In this document: positions 23,754 to 35,337 of the stretch, in pieces | Position numbering within the stretch: the first letter of the stretch is position 1 | Layout of the letters: each line of letters starts with the position of its first letter | DNA from: Panorpa germanica | Taxonomy: Eukaryota; Arthropoda; Insecta; Mecoptera; Panorpidae | DNA length: 64,000 bases | Assembly (NCBI GenBank): GCA_963678705.1 | Contig: OY783206.1 | Coordinates: forward strand, 21,587,807 to 21,651,806 | Reading direction: 5' to 3' | Program-made: the position numbers and the translations under genes | Notes under the pieces: model-generated | Told to the model about the DNA's origin: nothing | Seen by the model: only the letters and a program-made list of their open reading frames with translations | Databases searched by the model: none

Positions 23754-24731
23754 GAGTTTTTCAACAAGAACTATGTTCTTTAAAACAAAATAAAACTAGG
23801 AATTTAGATGAAAATGATTCAAATTTTTATTGTATTAGAAAGAGTAAAGTTTGGCAATTATGAATGAAAAATGATATCGGACAAATGGCTTAATCACGCT
23901 TCCAGGCTATGGGTGGCGATCTCAGATCGATTTTTTGAGTCGAAAAGATCGATTTTTTTAATCGGTCTCAAACAATGGATTGATTCCGTGAATTGATCTC
24001 AAACACTCGAAAATCGATTTTTTTTATAAGAATGCAACTAAACAATTACTTACAATATTTATTATAAGTTTGGACATGAAATATTTGGAATTATTATTTT
24101 TTTATTCTATAATAAATAACATACATGATTTTATTGATTAACCAAAAATCACTCTTCACTTATTCTTTAATTGTAAGAAAGACTTGTATTTTTTTACAAA
24201 TTTAATAAAAATAAAATCGATAAAAGATCGTTTTCTTTTTTTCTTTCGGTTCTTTTTTATAGAAAAACTCAAAAGAATCGAAAAGTCGATTTTTGAGAAA
24301 TCTTCTAGACTTCGATTTTTTAGACTTTGATTCGAATCGATTAAAAATTCGATCTTCCTTAAGAAGAATGGCCATCCCTAGTACAGAACACATAGTGCAC
24401 CATACAGTGACACGTTGAGCATGCAAAGGCTTTCCAACAATCTCTCTTGGATTTTCAGAAGACCAAATGCGGCAATTCTGCTTGTTGACGTATCCACACA
24501 AATGAAAATAGGTTTCGTCTGAAAATATCACTGATTTTACGAAATGTAACTTTTACAAATTCACCATTTTAGTGGATTTTAATTATTTGAATGCGATTTT
24601 GCAGCGAAAGTGAATTCATTGTAACAATTGCTAAAGCATCTACTACTGATGTGTCATAAAACTAAATATCAAAACTGTCATGTTGCTGGTGTTGCCAGTA
24701 CAGAAGAAACAAAGTTCTCCTTGAAAAACCC
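23754..24731 (-). mobile_element. Mariner-like remnant with nested hAT-like MITE
   Basis: Inverted ends GAGTTTTTCAACAAGAAC on the left and, reversed, GGGTTTTTCAAGGAGAAC on the right, with TA on both sides. On the minus strand, 24380-24531 encodes IFSDETYFHLCGYVNKQNC followed by RVTVWC. This is the block around the second catalytic Asp of a Tc1/mariner transposase. The frame then runs into the nested element (23908-24380). Most of the transposase is missing. Confidence 0.8.
23908..24380. mobile_element. hAT-like MITE nested in the mariner remnant
   Basis: Ends TATGGGTGGCGATCT and, reversed, TAGGGATGGCCATTC resemble hAT-type TAGGGRTGGC ends. The interior is dense in AAATCGATTTTT-type motifs in both orientations. 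I could not find a clean 8-bp target duplication, so the superfamily call is tentative. Confidence 0.6.
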
Positions 24732-24833
24732 GATATTGCTGCGATTTGAACAGCTAGGTGATATCTCGCATTACTTGTAATATAACAATAGAGTGTTTTT
24801 TTGATTTGTTTATATTTATATATATAGTAGTTA

Positions 24834-25051
24834 TATAGTCCAAATCACGATAGTTTGTCGGCGACTTATACTTAAAAGAGGTTATAACAGCAGTATAAAT
24901 CTATAATACGATAATGAATTTTGTCTTATTCATTTCTACACACATTATAGAAAAATAAGTGAGTCAGTGCTTTTTAGTTCTATCGGCAGTTTATACCCCA
25001 CAACTTGTTTTAAGTATGAGTCACCGCCGAACTCTCGTAATTTGAACTATA
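24834..25051 (-). mobile_element. Palindromic MITE G, copy 2
   Basis: The reverse complement of 20558-20776 almost end to end: GACTTATACTTAAAAGAGG, CTATAATACGATAATGAATT, GTTTATACCCCACAACTTG. Confidence 0.9.
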
Positions 25052-25123
25052 TACTTGTTTATGTTTGATTTGTTTATCATTTGGGGAGTTAATTCTTTAG
25101 ATGATATGGAATAGAATTATTCC

Positions 25124-25195
25124 ATTCCCGGGAATCGCCGAGACAGGCGAGATCGAGTGTGCACAGTTGCTCCCGCCTCGATTTGCCCTGTCTCG
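25124..25195. repeat. GC-rich inverted repeat / hairpin
   Basis: Arms CGAGACAGGCGAGATCGAG (25139-25157) and CTCGATTTGCCCTGTCTCG (25177-25195) pair with few mismatches around a 19-base loop, next to the palindrome ATTCCCGGGAAT (25124-25135). Strikingly GC-rich for this window. Function unknown. Could be the edge of an unrecognised element. Confidence 0.6.
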
Positions 25196-25566
25196 TGTGC
25201 TCTCGCCTCGCATTAGCTTCCCAATTCTCAACCAATCAATGCTAATTTATACATTCATTGTCCAGTTCATTAGTAAGTCATCTTGACATAACGCCGAAGT
25301 ACTTTTCGAGTTGTATGCCTTCCAGAGGTATTCGACAAGTGTATTATCATTTTGTTTGGTTGCATTTAGGATATAATATATACAATAATATACACTGTTG
25401 ATATTAAAACCAGTTTATTACTAAAAATAAGGTTAAAAATCGCCAGGTTATTCATTTACGCCACGTATAAAAACGTATCTAAACCGTAACGTTCCTATAG
25501 GGCTAAGAACGTCACTTTTAAAACAGTTTCTTTGCTGTAGCCTCCGTTGTTGATCACCAAACTTAC

Positions 25567-25618
25567 CTGAAGTTGTAACAAGTCCACTTCTTCTTCTTTT
25601 TAATTTAATAGCAGACAT
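25567..25618 (-). CDS. Possible short first exon, unproven
   Basis: On the minus strand an ATG in a good context (GGAAATGTC) opens 17 codons, MSAIKLKRRRSGLVTTS, followed by a consensus splice donor G|GTAAGT at 25566. Basic Lys/Arg stretch only. I see no following exon, so it may be a relic of an element or chance. Confidence 0.2.
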
Positions 25619-25899
25619 TTCCATTAATTATTTTCTACATTTCCATATCTTGACGACTTTTTAATCAATAGTTCTCCAGTTGTGCATTATTTCCTCATGT
25701 ACCCAATTACTTTTGTTATCACGCGAAGGTATAATAAATTCTCTTGTAATTTATAGAGAGAAATAAATTCACCAATTAGCGGGAAAACGACATTATGTAA
25801 TACATAAGTGTGTTATATATGTAATTATAGATTTTGTTAGATAATGAAGTCTTCTATTTCAATTGGTTTGAATCTTTGATATATTTTTATTATTTTTAA
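25619..25899. other. No gene recognised
   Basis: AT-rich sequence between the possible exon and the next MITE. Confidence 0.4.
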
Positions 25900-26534
25900 T
25901 GGGTTTGTGTACACAGTTTTTAGTGGTCGATTTTTCAATTGTTGATTGAAATTGATGTTAATAAATGTGTATTGGCGTGTCTATTTTATTAAATGTTTAA
26001 ATATTGACGGAGATATAGCAAATAAAAGTTTGAATTGTAATTTTAGCGCTAGAAATGGTCGGCCATATTTGTATGACGTGAAATGCATTTGAACGTCAGT
26101 TATTTGTTGAGTAGGTCAGTGCTGTGGTAATGTTTTGTAGCTGTTGGTAGTTAAATAATCAAGTCAAGTCAAAGAATAATAAGTTTTTATTTTATTTAAC
26201 CCTGTTACGGCAGACATAATATTGGAATTTTATTGTTCCTTGAAATAGCTGTAAATAATATTTGATATTTTGATATATAAATACATATAGCAGAGATTTA
26301 TGAGCTGTAAGGTTGGTAACCTTACACCAGGATTGTGATGTCACATGCACTTGGAATATGTACAACCTTGAATCCCTTTAATAATTAAAAAGACAAAATT
26401 ACTTTTTTAATTGTTAATATCTGCTAACATATAAGGAGTTATTAAAAAATAATTGAACATTTGAGGTTCTAGTAACCTACTTTATCAATATATAGTACAC
26501 TTTTATAGAAATTAAGACACAGGACACAAACCCA
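25900..26534 (+). mobile_element. TGGGCTTGTGTCC MITE, main subfamily
   Basis: Full-length copy with slightly changed ends (TGGGTTTGTGT / ACACAAACCCA). The internal order matches the 53777 copy. The flanks read TTTTTAA at the left and TTAAG at the right, compatible with a TTAA or TA target. Confidence 0.92.
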
Positions 26535-27341
26535 TTAAGTCCTCTATCAATTTAATAATAACTACTTTTGTCAAAGAACTACAGGTAAGAAGATATTGAA
26601 TAAAAATAATGTTTGTACCTATCATTTCTTTAAGATGGATTCCCAAAATCTCAAAATTGGCTCACTTAAAATTATCAGAAAGATATATTTATCAGCTCTT
26701 CCCGTATTTAGAGATATATTTTTCTATTAAATCTGTACAAAATTTAAAAGAATATTGAACACTGTATAAAAGAAAAAGTGGCCACACCTACTTATATTTC
26801 ATATTTATTGCGTAGATTTGTGAATGTCAAACTGTGGCTATATAACTCGAATTTAATTTCATGCTCGCGTAACACACGCTATCATATTCTACTGTATTTT
26901 TTATTATTTAGATCCGAATTATTCTACATCCGGTTTACCAAGATTTTTTATTTTGTAGCCAACTAATTAACTATCAGCACCTCTATTGTTAGAAAAACAA
27001 ACTAATAATTTAAATAATTAAAATCTGAATAAAAGACCAAACCTAGGCGCATTGTAGTATCTGTAACGCGTTACCCTAATATTACACTAAAATTATTTTA
27101 ATAATGAAAAAAACAACAAAATGAAATTATCCCCTCCTTATTTTGAATTTTATAAGGCGATGAGGGGAAACAGGGCGTGAGGAAGGGGTTCGAGTTGACC
27201 GCCATTTACTATGTAATTTTAATAATTAAGAAATGCCCCGTCATTCTTTTGTCTCACCTTTTTTATATCCCTCTTTTTGTGATAGTGGTGTCAATATTAT
27301 AATATCGATGTATCGATCGTTAACATTTTCCATTAAAAATA
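26535..27341. other. No gene recognised
   Basis: AT-rich sequence with a short G-rich patch (GAGGGGAAACAGGGCGTGAG, about 27162-27181). ATCGATGTATCGATCG lies near 27305. Confidence 0.4.
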
Positions 27342-28196
27342 CCCAGTAAACAATTTGGGTAAGTGCAATATTTAGTGACGTTCGAGTCACTCGTACAATT
27401 CAATTCTAACGCTTTACAAGTTCTCTACCTGTCACAGATTTTGTGTTAGTTGTTAGAATTTTTTCATAATAATATTCTTTCTTTTTCCAACATCATTCAT
27501 TAAGTAGCAGTTGTTTCTTTCACACTAGGATATATATTTGTTTAGTTTATTTTCATTCCAAAGTGAGAGAAACGAGATGCGGTTAGACAAGTAAAATATA
27601 TTTTTATATGTTATACAAGTAATATATATTTCGTTCAGTACAGTATGTTTAAAGTATATGCTATCCTTTTTCAACAAATATTTCTTTAATGGTAATAGAC
27701 AGACGCTGTCTCCCTCAATCCCCGAATATAATGTATTTAAACGAAGATAGAATCTAGCGATGGTAAGACAGAGGTTTTAAACCTAACGCAGACCTGCCGG
27801 TCGTGTATTTTTGAATCACCAAAACAATGTAAAAAACTAATATAACGAGTATTGTTGAAGATGAATAATATTCATTAAAAAAATCACGATCCGTACTAAA
27901 GATTACGTCTATTTATTTCTTCATTTAAATATTTATATTTTGCAGACTCTAAAAAGTAGAATTCCATTAAGTTTTATACCCCTGCCATCCCTGCTAGTGT
28001 CAAGTTTATAACTCCGGTCATAAATCATAAACCGACTCCGCTTTTAATTCAGCAGTGAACCGTCGTTGCGATCTCTGTAGGTCATAAAAAGGGCCTTTCC
28101 TATGAACGACTGAATAGAAAACGAACACGTTCCAGACAAAAAACTCATGATATGTAATAGAAATTAAGTAGAATTTACTCCAAAATGTTTACTGGG
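27342..28196 (-). mobile_element. CCCAGTAAAC MITE, full copy (855 bp)
   Basis: Ends CCCAGTAAACAATTTGGG and CCAAAATGTTTACTGGG with TA on both sides. Close to identical, in reverse, with 44369-45242 over long blocks (GGACTGTACTGAA-type, GCAGACTCTAAAAAGTAGAA, GTCATAAATCATAAACCGAC). No ORF. TIR length is about 15 bp. Superfamily not certain. Confidence 0.9.
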
Positions 28197-28299
28197 TAGT
28201 CCTCCGTGATGGACAATTAACGCATCTAAAATGGAATTTTAGTGTGTTGAAAAAAATTTCTTATAACAGAGATTTGACATTATCCATCTGTCAATATGT

Positions 28300-28357
28300 C
28301 AAGCACGTCAATGTTGAAATAACACGCACTTCAAAAAGAAACCTACAGATGGCCCAC
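28300..28357 (+). mobile_element. GTGGGCCATTTGTTGG MITE, right-end fragment
   Basis: AACACGCACTTCAAAAAGAA then ACAGATGGCCCAC matches the right terminus at 37825-37859. The body is missing. Confidence 0.75.
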
Positions 28358-30104
28358 CATTTACTATAATAAAACCGGTGTCACGGCACTATTTTTTTTG
28401 TGTGTTATAAATTTATTAAAATATTCATATTTTATTGGGCCGAAATAAAACTTAACTAAGCCAATTACATTTGAATATCATATGATCACGTGGAGTTTCC
28501 TATGTATTTACTATTCAAAATGGCGTCATTTCCGGTATATAAAAGAAAACAAAAGAATTGCTTTTTAAATTTAAGGTTTCCTATGATTTGAAATTAGTGA
28601 AATATATAAATGAAGAAAATTACATTTATATGTATATATACTTTTTATTGATAAAAGTGTTTTCGAAGCAGAATTTAAATTGGCTATTTATGTAGTCTTA
28701 TTATGAGTACTTTTTTAATAAGTATATTTTATACAAATATAAAAGTATGTTTTTATATTAATTCTTAATAATTACACGTCATTAATTAATTAAACTGTAG
28801 TCTATATTAATATATACCACAATTGTGATCTACATATGAGGATTACGATAAAAAATAGGTTAACATTGTAGTAAAATGTTTCACATATCAATTTACGAAT
28901 AAATTATAAATAATTAATAATATACATAATTTAATTTCATGTTTTTGTTGCTTTATTATTACCTAATTTCAATATTTAACAAAAACAAAACACGATTTCA
29001 TCAAGATTATATATTTAATTTGAATAATAACCTTTAAATATAATAATACTCGTATGTCAAGAATAATTTTCATATTTTTAGGAGGTAATATTTTAATCAT
29101 TTTTATTACAAAAATATGTTTATTTTTAAACAAAATGCGATGAAAAGGTAACATAAAAAACATATAAAAAGAATAATAGAACGCTAATTTCAAATAGAGG
29201 GTGAGAAGGAGGGGGAGGGGTTACAGATGACGTAGCATGCGGCATACATTAAAGCTGGTTAATAAGAAAAAGCGTGCCACAGGAAAATAAAGAAAAACAA
29301 CAAAGAAAAAAATAAAGTTGAAAATCAGGATTTTGATAATAAAATTAGTGAAATGAAATTGACCCGTTTCAAATTCATTTGTGAGTGATTGAAGAGCGTA
29401 AAGTGTTGAACTCATTTTGCACTTTTTTTGCAATAAAATATTGCGTCTAAATTTAAATTGAAAATTAAGTTTGATGGTACAGTAACTAACGCATTTATGC
29501 TTAAAGCCAGACTGCTGTGTAAGACATATATGACCTACGTTGATATACTCGTATATTTCATTCTGTGTCTTATTCATAGCCGAAAAGAGCAAAAACCGTG
29601 CAAAACTGTAAAATTTGTATTTATATTCATCATACAGTCTTATAAGGTATTTAATCAACAGAACGAAGCTCATATTTCTTTAGCTATAATATGTACTAAG
29701 ATATCTTCTTATTCAGTCGTTGATTGCCTTTATTTGGGGCAGTACACCCTTAACTTATGAACCCCTATCATTCTACTTATTATAACTATGCAAGATTGTT
29801 ATGGCTTATGTTTCATATGTTAGATACTTTCTATGAAGATGAGGTTCATATATAAATTACTAGAATAACGCTCAAGATCTAAACTAACCAAAAATATATT
29901 TTCTTAAGGTGTAAATAATTTCCGTAACATGATTATATTATTTATTACTTATTTCACCGCTAGAGTACACAACCTGAAAACATAGACCTAATGCTTTTAG
30001 AATATTCGCGGTTACTCATGCTGCGACTAATTGCGTAAGCGACGTTGTCAAATCTTACATCGTGTTTTGAACAGCGAAAGTAACGGATGATTGTGATGAT
30101 ATTT
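28358..30104. other. AT-rich stretch without a supported gene
   Basis: Overlapping ORFs of 100 and 150 codons at 29221-29760 on opposite strands are hydrophobic and low in complexity. Neither shows a family motif. A GGAGGGGGAGGGG run lies at about 29207-29220. Confidence 0.45.
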
Positions 30105-30450
30105 TTTATAAAAAATGTTAATTATTTTTTTGGGAAACATACTATTTTTATTATTTGAATCGAAAGCTTGATGTTTTCTGAAGCATATTCAATTGAAATA
30201 ATAATTTTCTCCATTAGATACTTACATGAAATTTTCAATCAAATGCACAAGTTAATGAATCCCCATATACTTGTAAGTGAAATTTCCATTTTTTAAGACT
30301 AATTATTTCTTTAAAAGTTCCGGAAACCTACTCTTATTAATTTTTTTATTAATTATTGACTATCCTATCGTAAAACAAATTTACAAAGTTTCAGCAAGTT
30401 CTCCATTTTTTACCACATCACGAGAATCTTCTTAAAGAACACTCAATATC
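30105..30450 (-). repeat. Dispersed repeat E, copy 2
   Basis: Reverse-oriented match to 7330-7680, followed closely by a copy of repeat D. Confidence 0.7.
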
Positions 30451-30479
30451 AGAGTAATTCTTTCATTTTAACTTTTCAC

Positions 30480-30790
30480 GATTTCTACGTTAGGTTATGT
30501 AAATACTTAGCCCGAATAATACTTGTCAAGCCATTACTTTGCTTGAACGGTATTTTCCCATTAAAAACCAATTATCAATTTATCAACACACGAGATTCAA
30601 ATTTTCCATTGTTTTGAAAATTAGAAAAGTAGTGTCACTAAAATCACTGTAACTTGTAAAGCAATGATCCGAATGTCATGAAATTTTAACAAGTACCGCT
30701 TGAAGGTTGCTTCTATCTAAATATGATACGGATTTGTTAACAGAGGCGCCATTTATATGTCATTCTACGAACTTATTTGTAAAAATTATT
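30480..30790 (+). repeat. Dispersed repeat D, uninterrupted copy
   Basis: Contains the blocks that flank the MITE at 8769-9373, plus the inner segment GATCCGAATGTCATGAAAT. Its right edge (GATACGGATTTGTTAACAG, GGCGCCATTTATATG) resembles, in reverse, 8665-8720, which suggests inverted ends. Confidence 0.6.
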
Positions 30791-31598
30791 TGTAAATTCG
30801 TCTGAAATTATCGGAAACAGTTACAAAATAGTGGTCTTAGAATTATAAATTTTGAATAACAAAAATATAATGTTGAATTTAGAATTGATGTTGTCTTACT
30901 AGTATGATATTCCTGCTAAATATGCGCACTTTAATTACTAATATCTCGCTCGAAAGCTGGTCAAAACATTTGAAATGTTGTCACTAAATTAATGGCCACT
31001 TATATTAACATCATATTTGAATTTTATCAAATTTTGTAATAAATTGATGAGTTATCTTAATCATTGAAGACAAACGGTTAAGAAAAACGCATAAGGATAT
31101 TGACAAAGTTTGAACCTTTGCAAATACAATGGTATAAACAAAATTTGGGTTTCAAACAACACGATGGTTTCACTTGTCGTCGCTCGTTTCACGAATTATT
31201 TAAATATATATCGCATATATAAATATCTATTCGTGAATCATGTTACTTGTAAGTTCACCTCATTATGCTAAATTAATAGCCAGTCGACAATGCTTACGTA
31301 ACAGAACAGACTAAGTGAACAAGAACTGTACCTCCCCAATATATGTACGTAAACACGCAAGCGATACAAGGTGAGCGAGTGAGCGAACAAGCGGTAGGCA
31401 ACGACTGCCATCTGTAATCGATATCCACAACTATAACTAACTATTCCTCCAGTATGTATTACTAGTTTAAATATGTATATACAAATTATATATTAGGTTT
31501 ATTAAAGAGAGTCTGCTATGGTTTCAAATTTCTTAAATAAATAATTATGCTTCTATTTGATTTAATATTGGCACGAAAATAATTTCGGTTTGTGTATA
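30791..31598. other. No gene recognised
   Basis: AT-rich, with a patch of GTGAGCGAGTGAGCGAAC near 31371-31388. Nothing assignable. Confidence 0.4.
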
Positions 31599-32233
31599 TG
31601 GGCTTGTGTCCTATGTCTTAATTTCTATAAAAGTGTACTATGTATTGATAAAGTGGGTTATTAGAACCTCAAATATTCAACTATTTTTCAATAACTCCTT
31701 ATATGTTAAGAGATATTAACAATTAAAAAAGTCATTTTGTGTCTTTAATTATTAAAGGGATTCAACGTTGTACACATTCCAAGTGCATGTGACATCACAA
31801 TCCTTGTGTAATGTTACCAACCTTACAGCTCATAAATCTTTGCTATATGTATTTATATATCAAAATATAAAATATTATTTACAGCTATTTCAAGGAACAA
31901 TCAAATTTCAATATTATGTCTGTCTTAACAGGGTTAAATAAAATAAAAACTTATTGTTCTTTGATTTGACTTGATTATTTGACTACCAACAGCTACAGAA
32001 CATTACCACAGCACTGACCTACTCAACAAATAACTGACGTTAAAATGCATTTCACGTCATACAAATATGGCCGACCATTTCTAGCGTTAAAACTACAATT
32101 CAAACTTTTAATTGCTATATCTCCGTCAACATTTAGATATTTAATAAAATAGACACGCCAATACACATTTATTAACATCAATTTCAATCAACAATTGAAA
32201 AATCGACCACTAAAAAATGAGGACACAAGCCCA
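31599..32233 (-). mobile_element. TGGGCTTGTGTCC MITE, main subfamily
   Basis: Complete copy in reverse orientation, ends TGGGCTTGTGTCCTATG and GAGGACACAAGCCCA, with all internal blocks of the reference copy. Confidence 0.95.
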
Positions 32234-34225
32234 TTGGTAGTATTACATTTGTATTTAAGTATTTTTGTTAATATTTCAATTTTTTCATTTTGATATTTGT
32301 TTTATATATTTAAAAAAAATTAAGTGTCAGTTTTACTGATAGTCTGATTCGAAAATACAACGAAAAAACCACTTTATAAATCTGCGAGGAACGCAAATAA
32401 CTTAGCTTAAGTAAATAAAATGTAACAATCGGAATCAAATAAATAAATCTTCATTGTCCATAATATATTTAATGTACTTTATATAGCGAATACTCGAATC
32501 ACTTCGTGTGCGGCCATCTCTTGATAAAAAAGTGAACTATTCAATATAAGATAAATCGAAAGCTTTATACACATATAAAATAACAACAATACGATGTTTT
32601 TATGTTAAATAAGAGTAACATTCTATTTATTTATTGTAATATTATAACAAAAGTGATAAAAAAAATATTTTATAAATTAAAAAAAAATTAATTTTAATGA
32701 ATGAGGAAAAAGTAAAACTCATCCTCATCTCTGTTATGTTTTTTTTAATTGTAATAACACAAAAATATCTATTAATCACTTTTAGCGTTATTTTGTTAAT
32801 TTTATACCCTTATATCTATTAATTAACCCAAATGTAATTAAGTACACTGTTAAAAATATATATTTAAAAAAAATGTCAAAAAAGTTCTTTTCCTAATAAC
32901 TTTAATACTATATTCAACATTATATTTTGTTATTTTAAGTCATAAATATGTAGCCACATTCCCACTCACTGAGTTTTAGTATTAATTTAAGGTTTTAACC
33001 TAAAAACAATAATATATATTAAATAAAGATAGTAATTATTACAAAATAATGTATATTACTGACGCTTGACGCATGATTTCACAAGTTCAAAATTATATTA
33101 TTATTATTATTTATTATATTAATTGTGTGCCTTTCGCCTTTACAATCTACATTATTAAATTTCTTAATGCATTTCATATAAATTCAAAGTTAAAAACTAA
33201 ACTTAAACTATTCTAGACTATTACTACTTCGAATAGTACTTTGTGTTTCTTCTTTTCTTGATTTTCTCCTCCTCTCTCTTCTTGTCCCCTACTCCTCCTT
33301 TATTCACACCGTTTCCTGCTTCTCCTTCCTTATTGCCTGTATCTTCATCTATCACCTCTTGCCTTCCTTGTCTCCTCTCGACAAACACTCTATTTTCTTT
33401 TCACTATCCTTCCTGTCTTCTCTCTTCGTTTTCACTAAAAACACACCAAAGACACCTTGATTTAGACGAAGCTAAGACTTTTTTTTAGTAAGTTATTGTC
33501 TTGACCAAATATTGAAGAATCAAATTAAGTAAACAGTATTGACAAAAACAGTTCCAAAACTTTACAAATGTGATAGAATATTTGGGACAGATACAAAATG
33601 TGGGAGCGAGTAAAGAGAACGAAAAACAGACTAGAAACAAAAGAGAGAGTAGCAGGAAGAAAGAAGTAGTAGGGGTTTAAACTTATCTGTTTTGTTTGTA
33701 TTTTTCTTTTTTCTTTCGGTAGGTGTGAGAATAGGTAGATAGAATAATTACTACTAAATAAAATGTAATAAAGCACATTGATATGTAATTTAATGCTTTA
33801 AGGCGAAAGAATGTAGTGCCTAATAGAAAAAACCTTACAATTAATAAATAATATAGAACATAGAAATATTTCAACACTATACCGGAAGCGCAAAAAATAA
33901 TGCAAAATATTTTTCTAAAAACAAAAACCAATCAATTAAAGGTCAGAATTCCGTTCTAATCAATGATTTTTATATTATTAGAAAAAACCAGATTATTTTT
34001 TTTTGTACAAATTTTTTTTTAATAATTTTTTTAATTTGATTTAATTTTAATTACATATAGTTGTGACGTCACTTTTATAGACTCGGTTGCACAGTCATTG
34101 TTTTTTAATTAATAACGGTACGGTAGGATAAACAGGTGTGCGAGGCGATGAGCCTTTGTTTACCGTCTCGAGGTAATTAGTGATGATTATAATTAATAAT
34201 GGCGGCTTACTATGATACGCTATTG
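32234..34225. other. AT-rich stretch with a pyrimidine tract
   Basis: A C/T-rich tract at about 33245-33440 (CTCCTCCTCTCTCTTCTTG) keeps a Ser/Leu/Pro ORF open (33243-33488) that I reject as a gene. The remainder is AT-rich with TTA/TTAT runs (33097-33118). Confidence 0.5.

Positions 34226-34252
<27 letters not shown>
34226..34252. repeat. (TA)n microsatellite
   Basis: 27 uninterrupted bases of alternating A and T, about 20 bp before repeat H copy 2. Confidence 0.97.
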
Positions 34253-34257
<5 letters not shown>

Positions 34258-34271
34258 AGGTAATGATTTAG

Positions 34272-34524
34272 ATCGCCATCCAATTACTAGGTACATGTTC
34301 AATAAAACAACCCTTTTATCATAGAAAACTTAACTTTATTATAAAAAGATACTAGCAGCTTTCGATTAGCCATGCTAGGTCATCTTCAGGTAAAATAAAT
34401 TATAAAATTACACTCTCTATTGGCACAGTATTCCTTAACAATATTGGTCCCCACGTTAAAACATTGAGAGTCACAATTAACACAAACTGACTCCTCAAAC
34501 AATGAAGCTGTATCAAAAAATGAA

Positions 34525-34526
<2 letters not shown>
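34272..34526 (-). repeat. Repeat H, copy 2
   Basis: Reverse-oriented match to 21781-22027, bounded on its far side by a long AT run. Confidence 0.85.

Positions 34527-34573
<47 letters not shown>
34527..34573. repeat. (AT)n microsatellite
   Basis: 47 bases of pure alternating AT directly joined to the end of repeat H. Confidence 0.97.
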
Positions 34574-34574
<1 letters not shown>

Positions 34575-34739
34575 GTGGAATTGGGGTTTGTCTAACGTAA
34601 CAAAAGTTACCAGTTATTAAAAATGTGACTTTTATTTTACTAAAAGTATTTAAATAATATAAATAAAATAATAATTGGCTAAGGTGTAGAGTGTAAAGAC
34701 GGATATGACATTAAATGTTTCTTTAAGTTTTTGCAAAGT

Positions 34740-35105
34740 TTTGTTCCTTTAATTATCCTGGTTCTTTAAATGACTGTTTTAATTGTTTATATCTCCAATA
34801 ATATTGCGACTATTTAAAACAAATCACATTTGAGATCCTGATAGTTAACTTTATCAGTACATGTAATATACATTTCTAGAATTTAAGATATTGTTCACAA
34901 CCCAAATTAATGTGTGTTATCCTATGGGTAATTTGTGGGGCTTACTACAATTTATAATGGACTATAGCAGATTTTCACTGGATTGAATGGACTCCAAGAT
35001 AATTTTGCATTAGATAAAATGGAATCTGGCGATATGGTTCTATATTTAATAGTGAAATATTAGATTCATTTGAATTTGAATTTCAACCGAAATATTGAAT
35101 CATTT
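34740..35105 (+). repeat. MITE relative B, copy 2
   Basis: Reverse complement of 17575-17845, including the sequences on both sides of the TGGGTTGTGAAC end, so the repeat unit extends beyond that end. It lies in the intron just before the ladybird exon. Confidence 0.75.
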
Positions 35106-35337
35106 ATTTATATAAACTTTTCTTTTTTCTGTTGCACACACCCCAAAATGTCTCAGCAGTTAATTAGGCCAAAATCAGATTACTAAAATTATATAAAGAC
35201 TCTTCAGCCTGGACGCTGACGTTTCAATTTCTGTCACCCTATGTAACTCCTTAGGACCGTTTCGTCATCTTCTTCATTTTATATTGTTGACCAATTTTGT
35301 CAAAATAAACTAACGCATATTTTTCTCTTTGTTACAG

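Noticed and set aside
25124..25560. Solo LTR
   Set aside because: The GC-rich hairpin and nearby TGT/ACA-like edges suggested an LTR, but I could not find a matching pair of borders, a target duplication or a second copy.
29221..29760. Opposed ORFs of 150 and 100 codons
   Set aside because: Hydrophobic and Phe/Ile-rich as expected from AT-rich DNA; they overlap on opposite strands and show no family motif or splice structure.
33243..33488. ORF of 81 codons
   Set aside because: Same reason: C/T-rich tract, Ser/Leu/Pro repeats, no domain.
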